Shown here in pieces: positions 22,388-32,300 of a stretch of 59,053 nucleotides of DNA. Source of the stretch: Gracilaria domingensis (taxonomy: Eukaryota; Rhodophyta; Florideophyceae; Gracilariales; Gracilariaceae); the NCBI GenBank assembly GCA_022539475.1, contig VCMS01000331.1, positions 1 to 59,053 on the forward strand, read 5' to 3'. Every line of letters starts with the position of its first letter. The stretch's first letter is position 1. The translations under genes were made by a program, and so were the position numbers. The notes under the pieces were generated by a model. The model searched no databases. It was not told where the DNA came from and saw only the letters and a list, made by a program, of their open reading frames with translations.

Positions 22388-22616
22388 TGAGCGTGCCCTG
22401 CTCTTTATGAATTTGTTCGCTGACATTACTTGATCTCTTTTTGGAGTGAGAAATGCTCATGAATAGGGCATCAACACATCTCGGGTGACGCGTACCTTCG
22501 TACGTTTCGTACCGTCGAATGTACAAAAGCAGCTCATCTTTGGATCTGGGGTTGATAGACGAATCCGCTGGAACTATTGTGTTGTTATATTGTTGTTCAA
22601 ATTCACATCAACCCTG

Positions 22617-22899
22617 AATGCAAAGGATGTTGTGAGAAACGAAACGAAGTGGGGTTGGATTAAGGGAACACTGGTTTATATAGTCTTATGAGGTGAGCCA
22701 GCTTCTCCGTTGTCACTCAACGAACTTCTTTAAAACGAGAGAAATGCTTAGCAATACCCGTATCCAACTTGGAGAACTTCTAAGTCTGACCTAGTTTTGA
22801 CAAATGTCGTCTACGGTAGTAGTGCGTGTATGTATACCTGAATTTGCATGCGTGTTGCTTCAAGGGTCGTTAGCTCACGAACGTGCCCAGAACGAATCT
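22617..22899 (-). repeat. Promoter-region duplicate, copy 2 (orphan)
   Basis: Second copy of 22018-22306, displaced by about 595 bp. TATA box and flanks are retained, but no ORF lies downstream on the minus strand. Either a gene copy was lost or only the upstream region was duplicated. Confidence 0.8.
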
Positions 22900-23044
22900 T
22901 CGTATCATTTATATATCCGTTTGTTGTACATCTTGGTAGCCGTACATGCAACCATGGTGACCGAGCATGCCCTGGTCTGTAAGAATTAGTTTGCTGACAT
23001 GGCGATTTGATTTGCTGTTGGAGTGAGAAATGCGTGAGAAATGC

Positions 23045-23188
23045 TCATGAATATGGGTATCAGCATATCCGGGGTGTAACTTTACCTTGGGACGTACCCA
23101 GGTATCTACGTGTATCTTTGGATCTGTTGATAGTATCACGTCCCAAGGTAAAGTTACACCCCGGATATGCTGATACCCATATTCATGA
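23045..23188. repeat. Perfect 51-bp inverted repeat with 42-nt spacer
   Basis: The arm 23045-23095 begins TCATGAATATGGGTATCAGC and ends CCTTGGGACGT. Its exact reverse complement occupies 23138-23188. No mismatch was seen. A transcript would fold into a 51-bp hairpin. No terminal target duplication is evident. Confidence 0.85.
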
Positions 23189-23431
23189 TTATCAACTTGA
23201 TACCAAAGCTCTTAGCCACGCTGAGGCTGATAGCAAAGCTCCTACTTACAGTCTAAGCTAATGTTGAGCTAATGGAGCACTTCGCTCAAAGCAATTATAT
23301 ATTTAAAACCTGCAAGAATATGGACTTTGCAATCTATCCAAAAAAATTACGACTTCTCCGTACTGTACGCGTGTAATTTCTTGTACACGTGGTCTTACAG
23401 TAACATATTTTTGGATGTTTTGCTGCTTTTT

Positions 23432-23576
23432 CAACTACTTTCAAATCGCCAAGTTGGCTTTCGGCTCGAGCCAAGTTGGCTTTCGGCTCGAGACAACTTG
23501 TTTTTCGGCTCGTGACAACTTGGCTTTCGGCTCGAGACAACTTGGCTTTCGGCTCGAGGCGATTTGGAAGTAGTTG
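23432..23576. repeat. Inverted-repeat element with five 22-bp internal tandem repeats
   Basis: Outer arms are CAACTACTTTCAAATCGCC (23432-23450) and its reverse complement with one mismatch (23558-23576). Between them are five head-to-tail 22-bp units (23449-23558), core CAAGTTGGCTTTCGGCTCGA, with a CAACTTG variant in units 3-5. The weaker symmetry extends outward (TTGGATGTTTT on both sides). A related arm occurs at 36254-36320. Probably a small MITE. Confidence 0.75.
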
Positions 23577-23830
23577 AGTCAAGTAAGTTGACCACATCAA
23601 AACATCCAACATTCCTCGTTTTAGCAGACCTACCCCATCAATTGTCCGTATTTCGTTAAAAACTGATCACATGATGAGTTTTTTTTCCGTTTTTCAATAT
23701 CGAAGTAAAGTACAAATACGTACTCGTACTTTATGAATTTCTGTTTGCACTGTAACCTGATATGAGGATTTCGAAAATGGATGGAAGAACAGGAAGAACT
23801 CTTCCCTTCACTCCCTTCCGGAAAAATCCT

Positions 23831-23854
23831 ACATGGAAGAGATCTCTTCCATGT
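23831..23854. repeat. Perfect 24-bp palindrome
   Basis: ACATGGAAGAGA followed immediately by its reverse complement. It shares its half-site with the palindrome at 11955-11998. Confidence 0.8.
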
Positions 23855-23949
23855 TCCATGTATGTGACAAGGGATTTCAAGGGGCCCTTTTGCTTTTTCA
23901 ATAGCAAGACGACGTGCTATTCCCTCTCCCTCCATGCACAAGTCTTGTG

Positions 23950-25067
23950 GTACTAGTGTTTACGCAGAAATTATTTTACACCTAGGTGTCACAGCTTCCT
24001 AAGATCAAATTACGATTGCTCGAGTCCTTCAATGTGTGTGGAGAAAAGCAAGACACTAATAATGATTCACTTGGATCGGGACAAAAAGAAGCTTAAAAAG
24101 CGAGCAAAAGACCCATAGTACTGAAAGAACTCTTCTGCATTCTCGGAGCTACGCATTTCGCAGATATCCTGAAAAAAAATAATGCGCAAAATCCAATCAT
24201 TCATCTATAGCTCCGGAGAAATGTTTCTTGATCTTCATATAACACACTTTCTTGATGACTTCTTTCCGAGTAACCAAGGCTGGTTAGGAACCACCAATGT
24301 GATTTGGAATGGCTTCCATGGTTTCCAACTGTCATGAACAGCAGCATCTGACAAAATTTGGAGAGCAAACGATACCTTCCAACCAGCCAAGAGGCGTATT
24401 GTATCTTTTGCTACTATTCATATGAATTTATTGTATTAAGAAAGCTTCTTCCACTCATAATCCTTTTGCAACGCGTCTAATATACGTGTAAGTACTGCGA
24501 CAATGATGGACCCATTCGCGCCACCTCTATTATCAATTGCTCGTCAGTAGTTTCTCCAAATGCAGAACAACCTTGAGACGGTGACTGTTTGGTTCACAAT
24601 TTGAAGGTAAATGGGGAACTCCTCACCTTGAAAACTCGTTGAATAGTTTTGTACACATAATGGCATCCTTCAATGAGCGGAGTACAAACTCGCTGCCAGA
24701 AAGCTATGCTCTGACCCTACGCGTAAGATCAGAAATCCAATTCGCGCTTCTCTTTCCATTATGGTCATAATTATGAGCTATCGGAGACTCGTGTGAAGAC
24801 AGTGAGCCCCATAATCGAAGTGCTTGCCAACCAAAACGATACATATGGTTCTCCTTGTGTTCTTGCTCGTTCAATTCCTTCGCCCTTGTTGCTGCTATTC
24901 ATGCGACGAACAGTAGAGATTTCAACTATTGGAATAAATACATCACTAAATGTGAGAAACACTACTTAAGCCGTTCATTCTCGTCTACCACCTTCTTTCA
25001 TTCGGCCAAGCACTCGACCCACAATCTTCCAAAATAACCGACAACCGTCCAAGAAATCAACCTCAAA
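23950..25067. other. No recognisable gene
   Basis: Only short unconvincing ORFs. The last 100 bases are the upstream region of the small secreted protein gene at 25068. Confidence 0.5.
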
Positions 25068-25418
25068 ATGAACACCGCCCCGATCTTTTGTTTTCTGGCT
25101 TTGCTGTCGATTGCCCTTGGTTCCGTAATTATGCCGCCTCTTTCGAACCGAGTCGAAGAAGAACCCGATATATGTTCGCTCCCCAATATCAGCAGTGTGG
25201 CAGGATGTGTTTGCTTTATCGCGCAAGAATTCGGAGAGCCCGGTAATGCATTTGGTACGCTTTGCGAATCTGCGATTGGTCCTCAGGATATCAGTGTTTG
25301 CGCGGCTTTCGTTAAACCGGATGGCTCGATTGATGCATCGGCTGCCCAAGAGGCTCTGAAAGATATCATAGCGCAGTGTGTACCTGGCGATCACAGCAGT
25401 CACACTATCTCTCTTTAG
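25068..25418 (+). CDS. Small secreted protein with six cysteines, unknown family
   Basis: A 116-residue protein from ATG 25068. The signal peptide MNTAPIFCFLALLSIALGS is predicted to be cleaved near residue 19. The mature part is acidic and contains six cysteines (DICSLPN, GCVCFIA, TLCESA, SVCAAF, QCVPG), enough for three disulfides. It stands alone with no overlapping better ORF, and coding composition is normal. Similar small secreted Cys proteins are common in multicellular red algae, but I do not recognise this one. Extracellular location is inferred from the leader. Confidence 0.65.
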   Translation: MNTAPIFCFLALLSIALGSVIMPPLSNRVEEEPDICSLPNISSVAGCVCFIAQEFGEPGNAFGTLCESAIGPQDISVCAAFVKPDGSIDASAAQEALKDIIAQCVPGDHSSHTISL

Positions 25419-25424
25419 GTAAAT

Positions 25425-26798
25425 GTGGCCCGCAATGATTTCTGGAAAGGGATAAGGTGCAGCCTGCAGCCTGCACCGTGCAGGCGCCGAAGATAGCTTC
25501 TTTGAAAAATCCCGAAAGGAAAGTAAATGAAATAAGATAAACATAGGTGATCTTGACATGTTACAAGCACATATAGCGCAATGAAGGTAGCGACACTTGC
25601 TTCTCGAGAGCACAGCTCCCCTGTTGGGGAGGATGGACACTAACGAGACAAGTTGAGGACGTCGCGTCTTCTGCTACACCAACTATACCGTATAGTTAGT
25701 CTATACGTGTCCCAAATGCATCAAGTGTTGCCTCTTTCAGGTACACGATAACTGCAGCGGCTCAGAGACGGGCCCGCTACTCGAAAAGTGAGGCACTTTA
25801 TCAACCCTGAGGCCGTCTATTTTATTCCTGAAAGGGCTGAAAGGACCTTTTTCTATCTTTTTTCAAACTCACTTTTCTCATCGTGGACTGATTATGATCA
25901 GATGAATATCATGTTCACTCTCTATTTCACTCACCGTCTCACATTACTTGCAGCCCTTCGTTGCCTTCGTCCCCGAATATATTAGGAGGAACGATTCGAA
26001 CCTTCTACCAAGGTACGCAACATGGGAGTCATTCATGTTCTGCGTGCCGCGTGTTCATCGTCGAACGCGTGTGGTAACTTGCTTTTATAGTTCGCTAGTT
26101 GACGAGCTCTCGCTCAAGATCTTTATGTGTCGGTAGGTAGGGTCGACGAGATCCGGACATGGATCTCGTCGTGCTGATGGAGACCGTCCATCAGCACACA
26201 CAACACTCCTCGACAAGAGGGTTGCTGCTCCCAAGGGCAGGGAGGGTTGGGAAAAGAAAACCAACGCACGGAAACAGAATGCTAGCTCCCGAGGTTGATG
26301 GTCACCGCAACACCATCCGAGGGAGCAAGAAGGTGGATCAGCAAGCGCCGGCGGTACATCCGCCAGCGCTTGCTGTAAAGAGCATCTTGAGCTGCCGCGT
26401 GTCATTGGCTTACATAAATATATTTATTCGTTCCTCGAAATTCTATTGGTGGTGATGCGACAGCGTGTCCACGTTCAGAACGTGTAAGACGGTCAGTAAT
26501 TGATGGTTTTCCAGCGATGATATCATGACGACATCAGACGTCGCATTGCATTGACATCTCGCGTTGTTGTTATCCTGCTACGACATTGGCGACTGCCTCT
26601 GCTGACATCATACAACCGCCGAAAACAGAAAAAGCTCGTCCAACTTTTAACCCGTCAGCAGAATCAGCAGTTTCCATGTAGCCAATGCTACTTTGGCAGA
26701 TAAATGAAATTAGATTAATATTTTGATCCAATTGCAAAGTTCCCAAGCGCATCGGAGCTTTGCAATCCAAGGTTAAAAGTTTTGTAAAAGATCGCGAT
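25425..26798. other. Gene-poor interval with hairpins
   Basis: No supported gene. A palindrome AACTATACCGTATAGTT lies near 25680. The GC-rich hairpin cluster at 26144-26374 is annotated separately. Confidence 0.5.
26144..26374. repeat. Cluster of four consecutive hairpins
   Basis: CGACGAGATCC (26144-26154) pairs with 26161-26171. TGCTGATGGA (26172-26181) pairs with 26187-26196. A GCTCCC...GATGGT arm near 26285 pairs with ACCATC...GGGAGC near 26311-26326. AGCAAGCGC (26340-26348) pairs with 26366-26374. The stems are adjacent and GC-rich. Together they could form a structured RNA, a foldback element or a transposon end. No sequence family is recognised. Confidence 0.55.
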
Positions 26799-26853
26799 AG
26801 TATGCCACGTGGAATCCACACGTGGCATACTATGCTGATAGCATGCCACGTGG
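26799..26853 (+). promoter_or_regulatory. Three G-box-like CACGTG sites, two forming a palindrome
   Basis: GCCACGTGG occurs at 26804-26812 and 26845-26853, and an inverted CACGTGGC at 26819-26826. The first two sit in an inverted repeat (AGTATGCCACGTG and its complement). They lie 85-140 bases before the ATG at 26937. CACGTG is the core bound by bHLH and bZIP factors in many eukaryotes. Use here is inferred. Confidence 0.5.
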
Positions 26854-26936
26854 AACCGCCGGCTTTCCCAAACTTAATGACGTCACGCGAAACGAAGTGA
26901 GAAGATCGCCGCACAGTAAAGTTTACCGACACGACG

Positions 26937-28517
26937 ATGAGCGCTCCGTCGCCGCCGCCGCCGCGCGTCGCTCGCCTCCCCCGCTTTGTGCCGTCCGCGG
27001 CCGGCGCCCGCAGCCGCGCCAAAGAGGCCCTGGAGTTCCGCGTCTGGTCTCGCGCCAACACCGCGCTATGCGCCCATCCCGAAGACACGCAACGCGATCA
27101 CGCATACCCATACCCAAACCGCACTCCTGTCACACCCATATTCGACGTCTTCCCGCTCACCGGCCAGAATGCCGCCGTGCGCAAAATGCAGCGCGACCTT
27201 CTCAATCATCTGAGAAACACGTTCACCGGCCGATACTCGCGCAGTGTACGTGAGCGCTTCTTCGTGATATCGCATCTCTGCTGGCAGGAGATGCTTCGCG
27301 CGCCGTTTGTGTTGTTGTGGGAAGTACTGGGCCCGCCGTTTCTGTTTGTTTTGTTGCTTGTGCTCGCTTTCACCCGCGTGTGCCTATGGCTTGGGATTCG
27401 TGGTCCCATGCTGTCATTAGGCGCATTCATGTCGACGTCGCCCATCATGGTGGGGCGTGAGTCACTCTCATCGGGTGAAAACGGCTACACGGGCGTGTTT
27501 TCCGGCGGCACGCACGTCGGCGAGCACGAATTGCAACAAGAACTTCTGACCCGCAATGTATCTGATTGTGTTCCAACTTTCTTGTGGCCACCGATTACGA
27601 TCTGCGTGTCGTACAAGCACTACGCCGCCAGCGACGGACAGAGAATCTGTCGCCAAGATGTTCGCGCGCTGGGAATGCTGCTCAAACAAGCTGGTCCGTG
27701 CCGCGTACGGTTTTGGATAGACTCCAAGTTGCCCAAGACGAGCGATACTTCGTTCGAGCGTTGGGTGGCTCGTGGCGTCACGCCGTACGGTCGATATATC
27801 ACGTTTGTGTGCCCGAGCGCGATGAGAGAGCGCCAAAGCTCGTTCTGGGTGTGCAATGAGTTCCATTTCGCGGTATCTGGAAAGGGCGTCATCTATTTGA
27901 AAGAGAAAAAGCTGTTCTATGAACTACGCTATGCGTATCAACTGCCGCTGTACCGGCGCTTTCTGGAGATCCTCATGGGCGCGGCGTTGGACTGGGATCG
28001 CGTGCGAGAGAAGGACCGCGAAAAAGCACTGAGATGGGCCATGTGCTGCTTGAGTTGGAATAGGGATTATGCCGATTCGCAAATGTCTCCGAAGATAGAC
28101 TGCTTGTCCATGAGCGAAGACCCGACATGGAATCATTTCAGTATGTTGCAGAAGCTGGAGAAAGTGGTGGACCAGCTTGGCGAGCTACATTTGCCGATTG
28201 TGCGACGTAGGAGTTGGAATAAAGAGAACCCGTTGCTGTTGAAGGGATGCCCGATTATGAATGGCGAGGTGGAATGTCTGTGGTACGGTGTCATGCTCGA
28301 TGACAGGAGAACGATTTATTTCTTTCCAATGCTCTTCGCCTCGCTTATCGCGAGCGAGACATTGCGCGAGAAGGTGGTATTGGAGGTTCGTTTGAACAAA
28401 CCTTTCTCGTCGGATGGACAAATTGAGGTGTGCAGCAAGGTGCTACGGAAGATTAGTTGCGCTGTGTTGAAGAAGGCGACGTATGTCACACTGCCTTGGC
28501 TGTGCGAGTGGCAATGA
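26937..28517 (+). CDS. Membrane-anchored protein of unknown family
   Basis: A 526-residue protein from ATG 26937. The first 70 residues are Pro/Arg/Ala-rich. A strongly hydrophobic segment (PFVLLWEVLGPPFLFVLLLVLAF, about residues 123-145) would form one or two membrane passes, preceded by a basic helix. The C-terminal 370 residues are soluble-looking, with many Trp and Cys (for example VRFWIDSKLPKTSDTSF, WAMCCLSWNRDYADSQMSP). No catalytic motif is recognised. The frame is uninterrupted for 1.6 kb with consistent GC-rich codon use, so a real gene is likely. It is divergent in style from the transposon directly downstream. Confidence 0.7.
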   Translation: MSAPSPPPPRVARLPRFVPSAAGARSRAKEALEFRVWSRANTALCAHPEDTQRDHAYPYPNRTPVTPIFDVFPLTGQNAAVRKMQRDLLNHLRNTFTGRYSRSVRERFFVISHLCWQEMLRAPFVLLWEVLGPPFLFVLLLVLAFTRVCLWLGIRGPMLSLGAFMSTSPIMVGRESLSSGENGYTGVFSGGTHVGEHELQQELLTRNVSDCVPTFLWPPITICVSYKHYAASDGQRICRQDVRALGMLLKQAGPCRVRFWIDSKLPKTSDTSFERWVARGVTPYGRYITFVCPSAMRERQSSFWVCNEFHFAVSGKGVIYLKEKKLFYELRYAYQLPLYRRFLEILMGAALDWDRVREKDREKALRWAMCCLSWNRDYADSQMSPKIDCLSMSEDPTWNHFSMLQKLEKVVDQLGELHLPIVRRRSWNKENPLLLKGCPIMNGEVECLWYGVMLDDRRTIYFFPMLFASLIASETLREKVVLEVRLNKPFSSDGQIEVCSKVLRKISCAVLKKATYVTLPWLCEWQ

Positions 28518-28654
28518 AGATGTCAGGATCGCGGTAAATGATGACATTGTTGTAGGAATCAGGCCATGATCCATCATCCTCGTTCACCTTCCCGCCTTAC
28601 ACATCTCTGCAGCTGTAAGTCGTGAGTCTGAAGCCTTCGAGGCTTGATATCAAT

Positions 28655-28681
28655 TTAACGAGTCAAAATTTGACTCGTTAA
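28655..28681. repeat. TTAA-palindrome-TTAA block at the left end of the piggyBac element
   Basis: TTAA, then the 19-bp near-palindrome CGAGTCAAAATTTGACTCG, then a second TTAA directly abutting the element end. The right end has a single TTAA. Outside both, TTGATATCAA is present (28644-28653 and 34385-34394). Confidence 0.75.
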
Positions 28682-28830
28682 CCCCATGCGCGAAAGGTGA
28701 GGAAAAATCCTCACCTTTTTTTAAGGGTGAGTTCGGGTGAATTGGTCCCATTTCACCCTGCGAGGGTGAAGTGGGACCAAAACAGGGTGAGCTCACCTGG
28801 CTTTGGGTGAGCTCACCCAAATCATCACCC
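28682..28830. repeat. Left terminal inverted region of the piggyBac element
   Basis: Starts CCCCATGC, followed by the self-complementary AAGGTGAGGA/TCCTCACCTT hairpin, then repeated GGGTGA and GGTGAGCTCACC palindromes. It matches the right end in inverted order with small indels. The dense GGTGA array may be transposase binding sites. Confidence 0.8.
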
Positions 28831-29362
28831 AAGACCTTCGTCACTTTCACCAATGTCAAACTATATTGCTTAACCTCTCTCCTGTTTTGCCCATACCCTC
28901 CCCTCCGTTATCTTCTGCGTCGTCTTCCCCCCTACGCCGCTGTCTCCCTGCGTCAACGTCTGCATTGCCTGCGCCGGTTTTCGTTCTTTAGTTCCGGCCG
29001 TCTTCGTTTGCTGTCTCTCCTTTGACTCCTCACGGTCACAGTTTCATTTCAAAAATCTTTCTCACAATTTGCACCTAGGCCCCCCCCATTGTCCCCTTTC
29101 AACTGTTCTCAATCGCTTTCCAACCATCAAATAGGCTCTATTCACACGCCTCTGCAGTTTTCTGTTTTCTTTTTGCTTTGCAGCATGTTACTGCATCTCA
29201 GATTCTTCGAAGATTCTTCACACCGGCTTGCGTCATCGAAAATGAGTACTATCTCTCACACCCCACAGTTGCCGTGCTATCTAGATTTTACTCTCCCCGC
29301 TATTGTTCACTCCTTTGACTTCATAGTAAATCTGTTTCTAATTCTCGTATAACATACAATCT

Positions 29363-32300
29363 TTACCCGTTTCGTTCTTGGAGCTCTTGTAGCGCTTCTT
29401 GCGGTATTTGTGCGCGGACCAGGACTCGAGTGGCATGCCACTTTTCCCAACAGTTTAAACAAACAGCCTGCCTACACACAGAACACCACTGTTTCTGTCG
29501 TGCTCCTCCTTTCTTTCGTAGAACTTTACCGCCTTTATGTATGGTGCGACTGTAGAGACAAACAGAACAGTATGAATCCTTCCACTTTACCCTTTCGTGT
29601 AGATCAAGGCGGGTCATTTTTCGCTTTCTGTCTTCACCTCTGTTGTACATCGCAACAACATTACGCTTGTACAGTGGTTCGAATGTTCCTTCAGTGTTCC
29701 CGGATCCAACTCGATTGGAGCTCGCGCACGTTCCACCCTGCCAACTCAACCTGTACGCCATCTGACGATATTCCTTCGCAAGTTGTCTCGCGTAGTCGGC
29801 AAATGACGCACACACTGATACATCGTGGCGAAGTTCTCTGTACCCCTTACCTTCCTTTCTGCCATCAAACGAAGCAGGTAGTTTTCCTCTTCCTTTCGCT
29901 AAAGAAGGACGATGCACAATAGCTGCATTGTTAACCTGTGCGCAGAGAAGTCGTCCAATGATGCTCACGATAGGGTTCTCAGAAGAATTAGTTCGACAGA
30001 GAGTAGTCATTGCTCTACTAAACTCATCGACTCCCCCTTTTCACATAGTTCCAATACACGAAGGCTGTCGGTCGAATCATTCGTGCCGGAGGCAAAGGGC
30101 CCATTTTGTAGACAAGCTGCCGATATGCATGGCTCAAGCTGTAGTAGCCAGCGTAAGAATGGAGATCTGCGGCTTGAGAGGATTTCAGCAAAGAATCGTA
30201 CTCCACAGGAATGTTCATAGAGTCCTTCCCGACCCATTTAAATGATTCTTGAACTGCGGTCAACATCATACAGTATGCTCTCTTAATGTTTTCTGAGAAG
30301 CGTAGCCTAGTTGCGTATATGATCCTTCCCATCCCACAATTGCTACCCATAGACATAACAAATAGAACGTTCGATACACCCAAGGAGATGCAGTAGTGCA
30401 AACACTGCAATCGTTATGGCGATGTTGGTACCATTGAATGAAAAAGATGGAGCGAGCTCTCACTTGCACCAATGTTGCCAATCGAACTGAGCGCTGAGTA
30501 CTTATCTCTAATTTTGTTAGCTTCTTCAATTGTCCTCACGCTGGTCATCGTTTTGACCTCCACACTCCAAACAGTATGCTGCTTTGCATCGTTCTCCAGA
30601 ACAAGGACAGCATCAAGGCTGTCAGACACCATGCGCTTGTTGTTGGAGAAATAAGTCCAACTTTGCGAATATATTGGAGACTGTATTTCTCCGGACTTAG
30701 TGATCGACCTTCTGTGCCCTATAGGTGTCCATCGATAACTTCATATTTGTCAAAGAATGCGGGTAGCGCGTTCAACACTTGTTGCTCGTTAAAATTACCT
30801 TCCTTCATCCCGTGAGTGCTTACGAGCGGTTTCATTACCCAATTGTTTAGCGAAACCTTGTACATGTTTTACAGAAAGCTTTTATTCAGTAGTTCTTCTC
30901 TCTGTTCTTCGGTAATGGTAGCAGCTGGCATGGGACCCAAAGTAGTTCGACCATGGGTGACATCGTCTCTAAGTCTCAAAAGACGTTCAATGAGCTGGGA
31001 TTTGCGCAATGCTTGAGATTGTCGATGGCCAACTGCCTGTAATGCCGCAAGAATCTCATTCTTGTTTGTAGAATTGATGGTCTCAACATCCGCAGTAAGA
31101 ACCAAAGAGAGCGCTTCATTTGCGTTTTCATGACGTGGAGAAGTAGTTTTGTTCATGTTAAGTACTCTGAATATTCTGTTGCAGCTGTCCGTCAGTATTT
31201 GCTTTGTTTCCTCTTTGCTTGTGGGATATGATACAGTGTGGCGTCGGACAAACGTTCCCTTCAGGATCAATGCCATCGCTTCCATCTTATCATTATGATC
31301 AATTGATAACTGTTTTATGAAACTATACGTCGTACGCGAAGTAAATTGAAACGCTCGTGCTAGAAACCATCCTGGGTCTTCAGATTGAAGTAGAGTAATT
31401 TGACGCACGTGTGAGAGTGCCTGATCACACTTGACTTGAGGAAGAAATACGCCGATACTGTCTTCGTGATGGTGCTTCTCATTCTGTCTGTGACTTCTTG
31501 ATCTATCAAATATGACCTGAAACCTGCCCTTCTCCATTGCGATTCTGAAGTTCTTATATCCCGTCTTTGGTATCAATGCGAATTTGGTGGCCTTGAACAT
31601 TCGTTCGTTGTTGTGGTATATGGCCGCGATACGCGCACTGAAACTTTCTCTATATACAGCCGCTTCAACCCACCGCCCCGAAGGTGTTTTTGGTTTTCTA
31701 CGCGCGCTATATATAGCCCTACATCCTTTCTCAGTGACGACTATGCCCTTGTGCCGTTTACGAATAGCACCATCTCCAAAGACAAACGGGTAGTCAAGAC
31801 TACGTTTGTGAGTCCCGATTCCGGTGGCTCCAAGACGATCATTGATGTAGTCAATCGTCTCTCTGCCATTGTAGCCTCTGTCTGATGCGAATATTGAGTC
31901 GGTCATAGGACGCACTGGTCCAGCGGTTGGTACGCCTTGAACAAGTCTGATTATTCTTTCCCAAACATCAGTGATAGTTTCCCTTGGCCTTGAATAATGA
32001 CTGGCAAGAAAGAAGGGATTTAACGCAGAACACAGCCCATTATTCACAGGCCCCATTGCCTTTTGCGGATTGTTGATATGGCTCAAAGTGGTTAATTCAG
32101 CAACGGCTCTTGATCTCAGCCTCTGATGGTCATCGTCAAGGGAAAATATTGTTACCCCAGGAACAAACAAGCACATTCTATTGATAGCAGCCAGTTCGTC
32201 CTCCAATTCAGTTATAAGGGCATTAGCCGTGGTTGGAAAATTCGACCAACCGCTCCCGGAACGTTCTACTCTGCTCCTTCTGGAAGGAGTGCAGGAAAGG

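Noticed and set aside
23449..23558. Tandem repeats as a possible CRISPR array
   Set aside because: Units abut with no spacers, and the genome is eukaryotic.
25985..26010. GGTTCGAATCG on the minus strand, a possible tRNA T-arm
   Set aside because: The T-stem does not pair and no acceptor stem is found.
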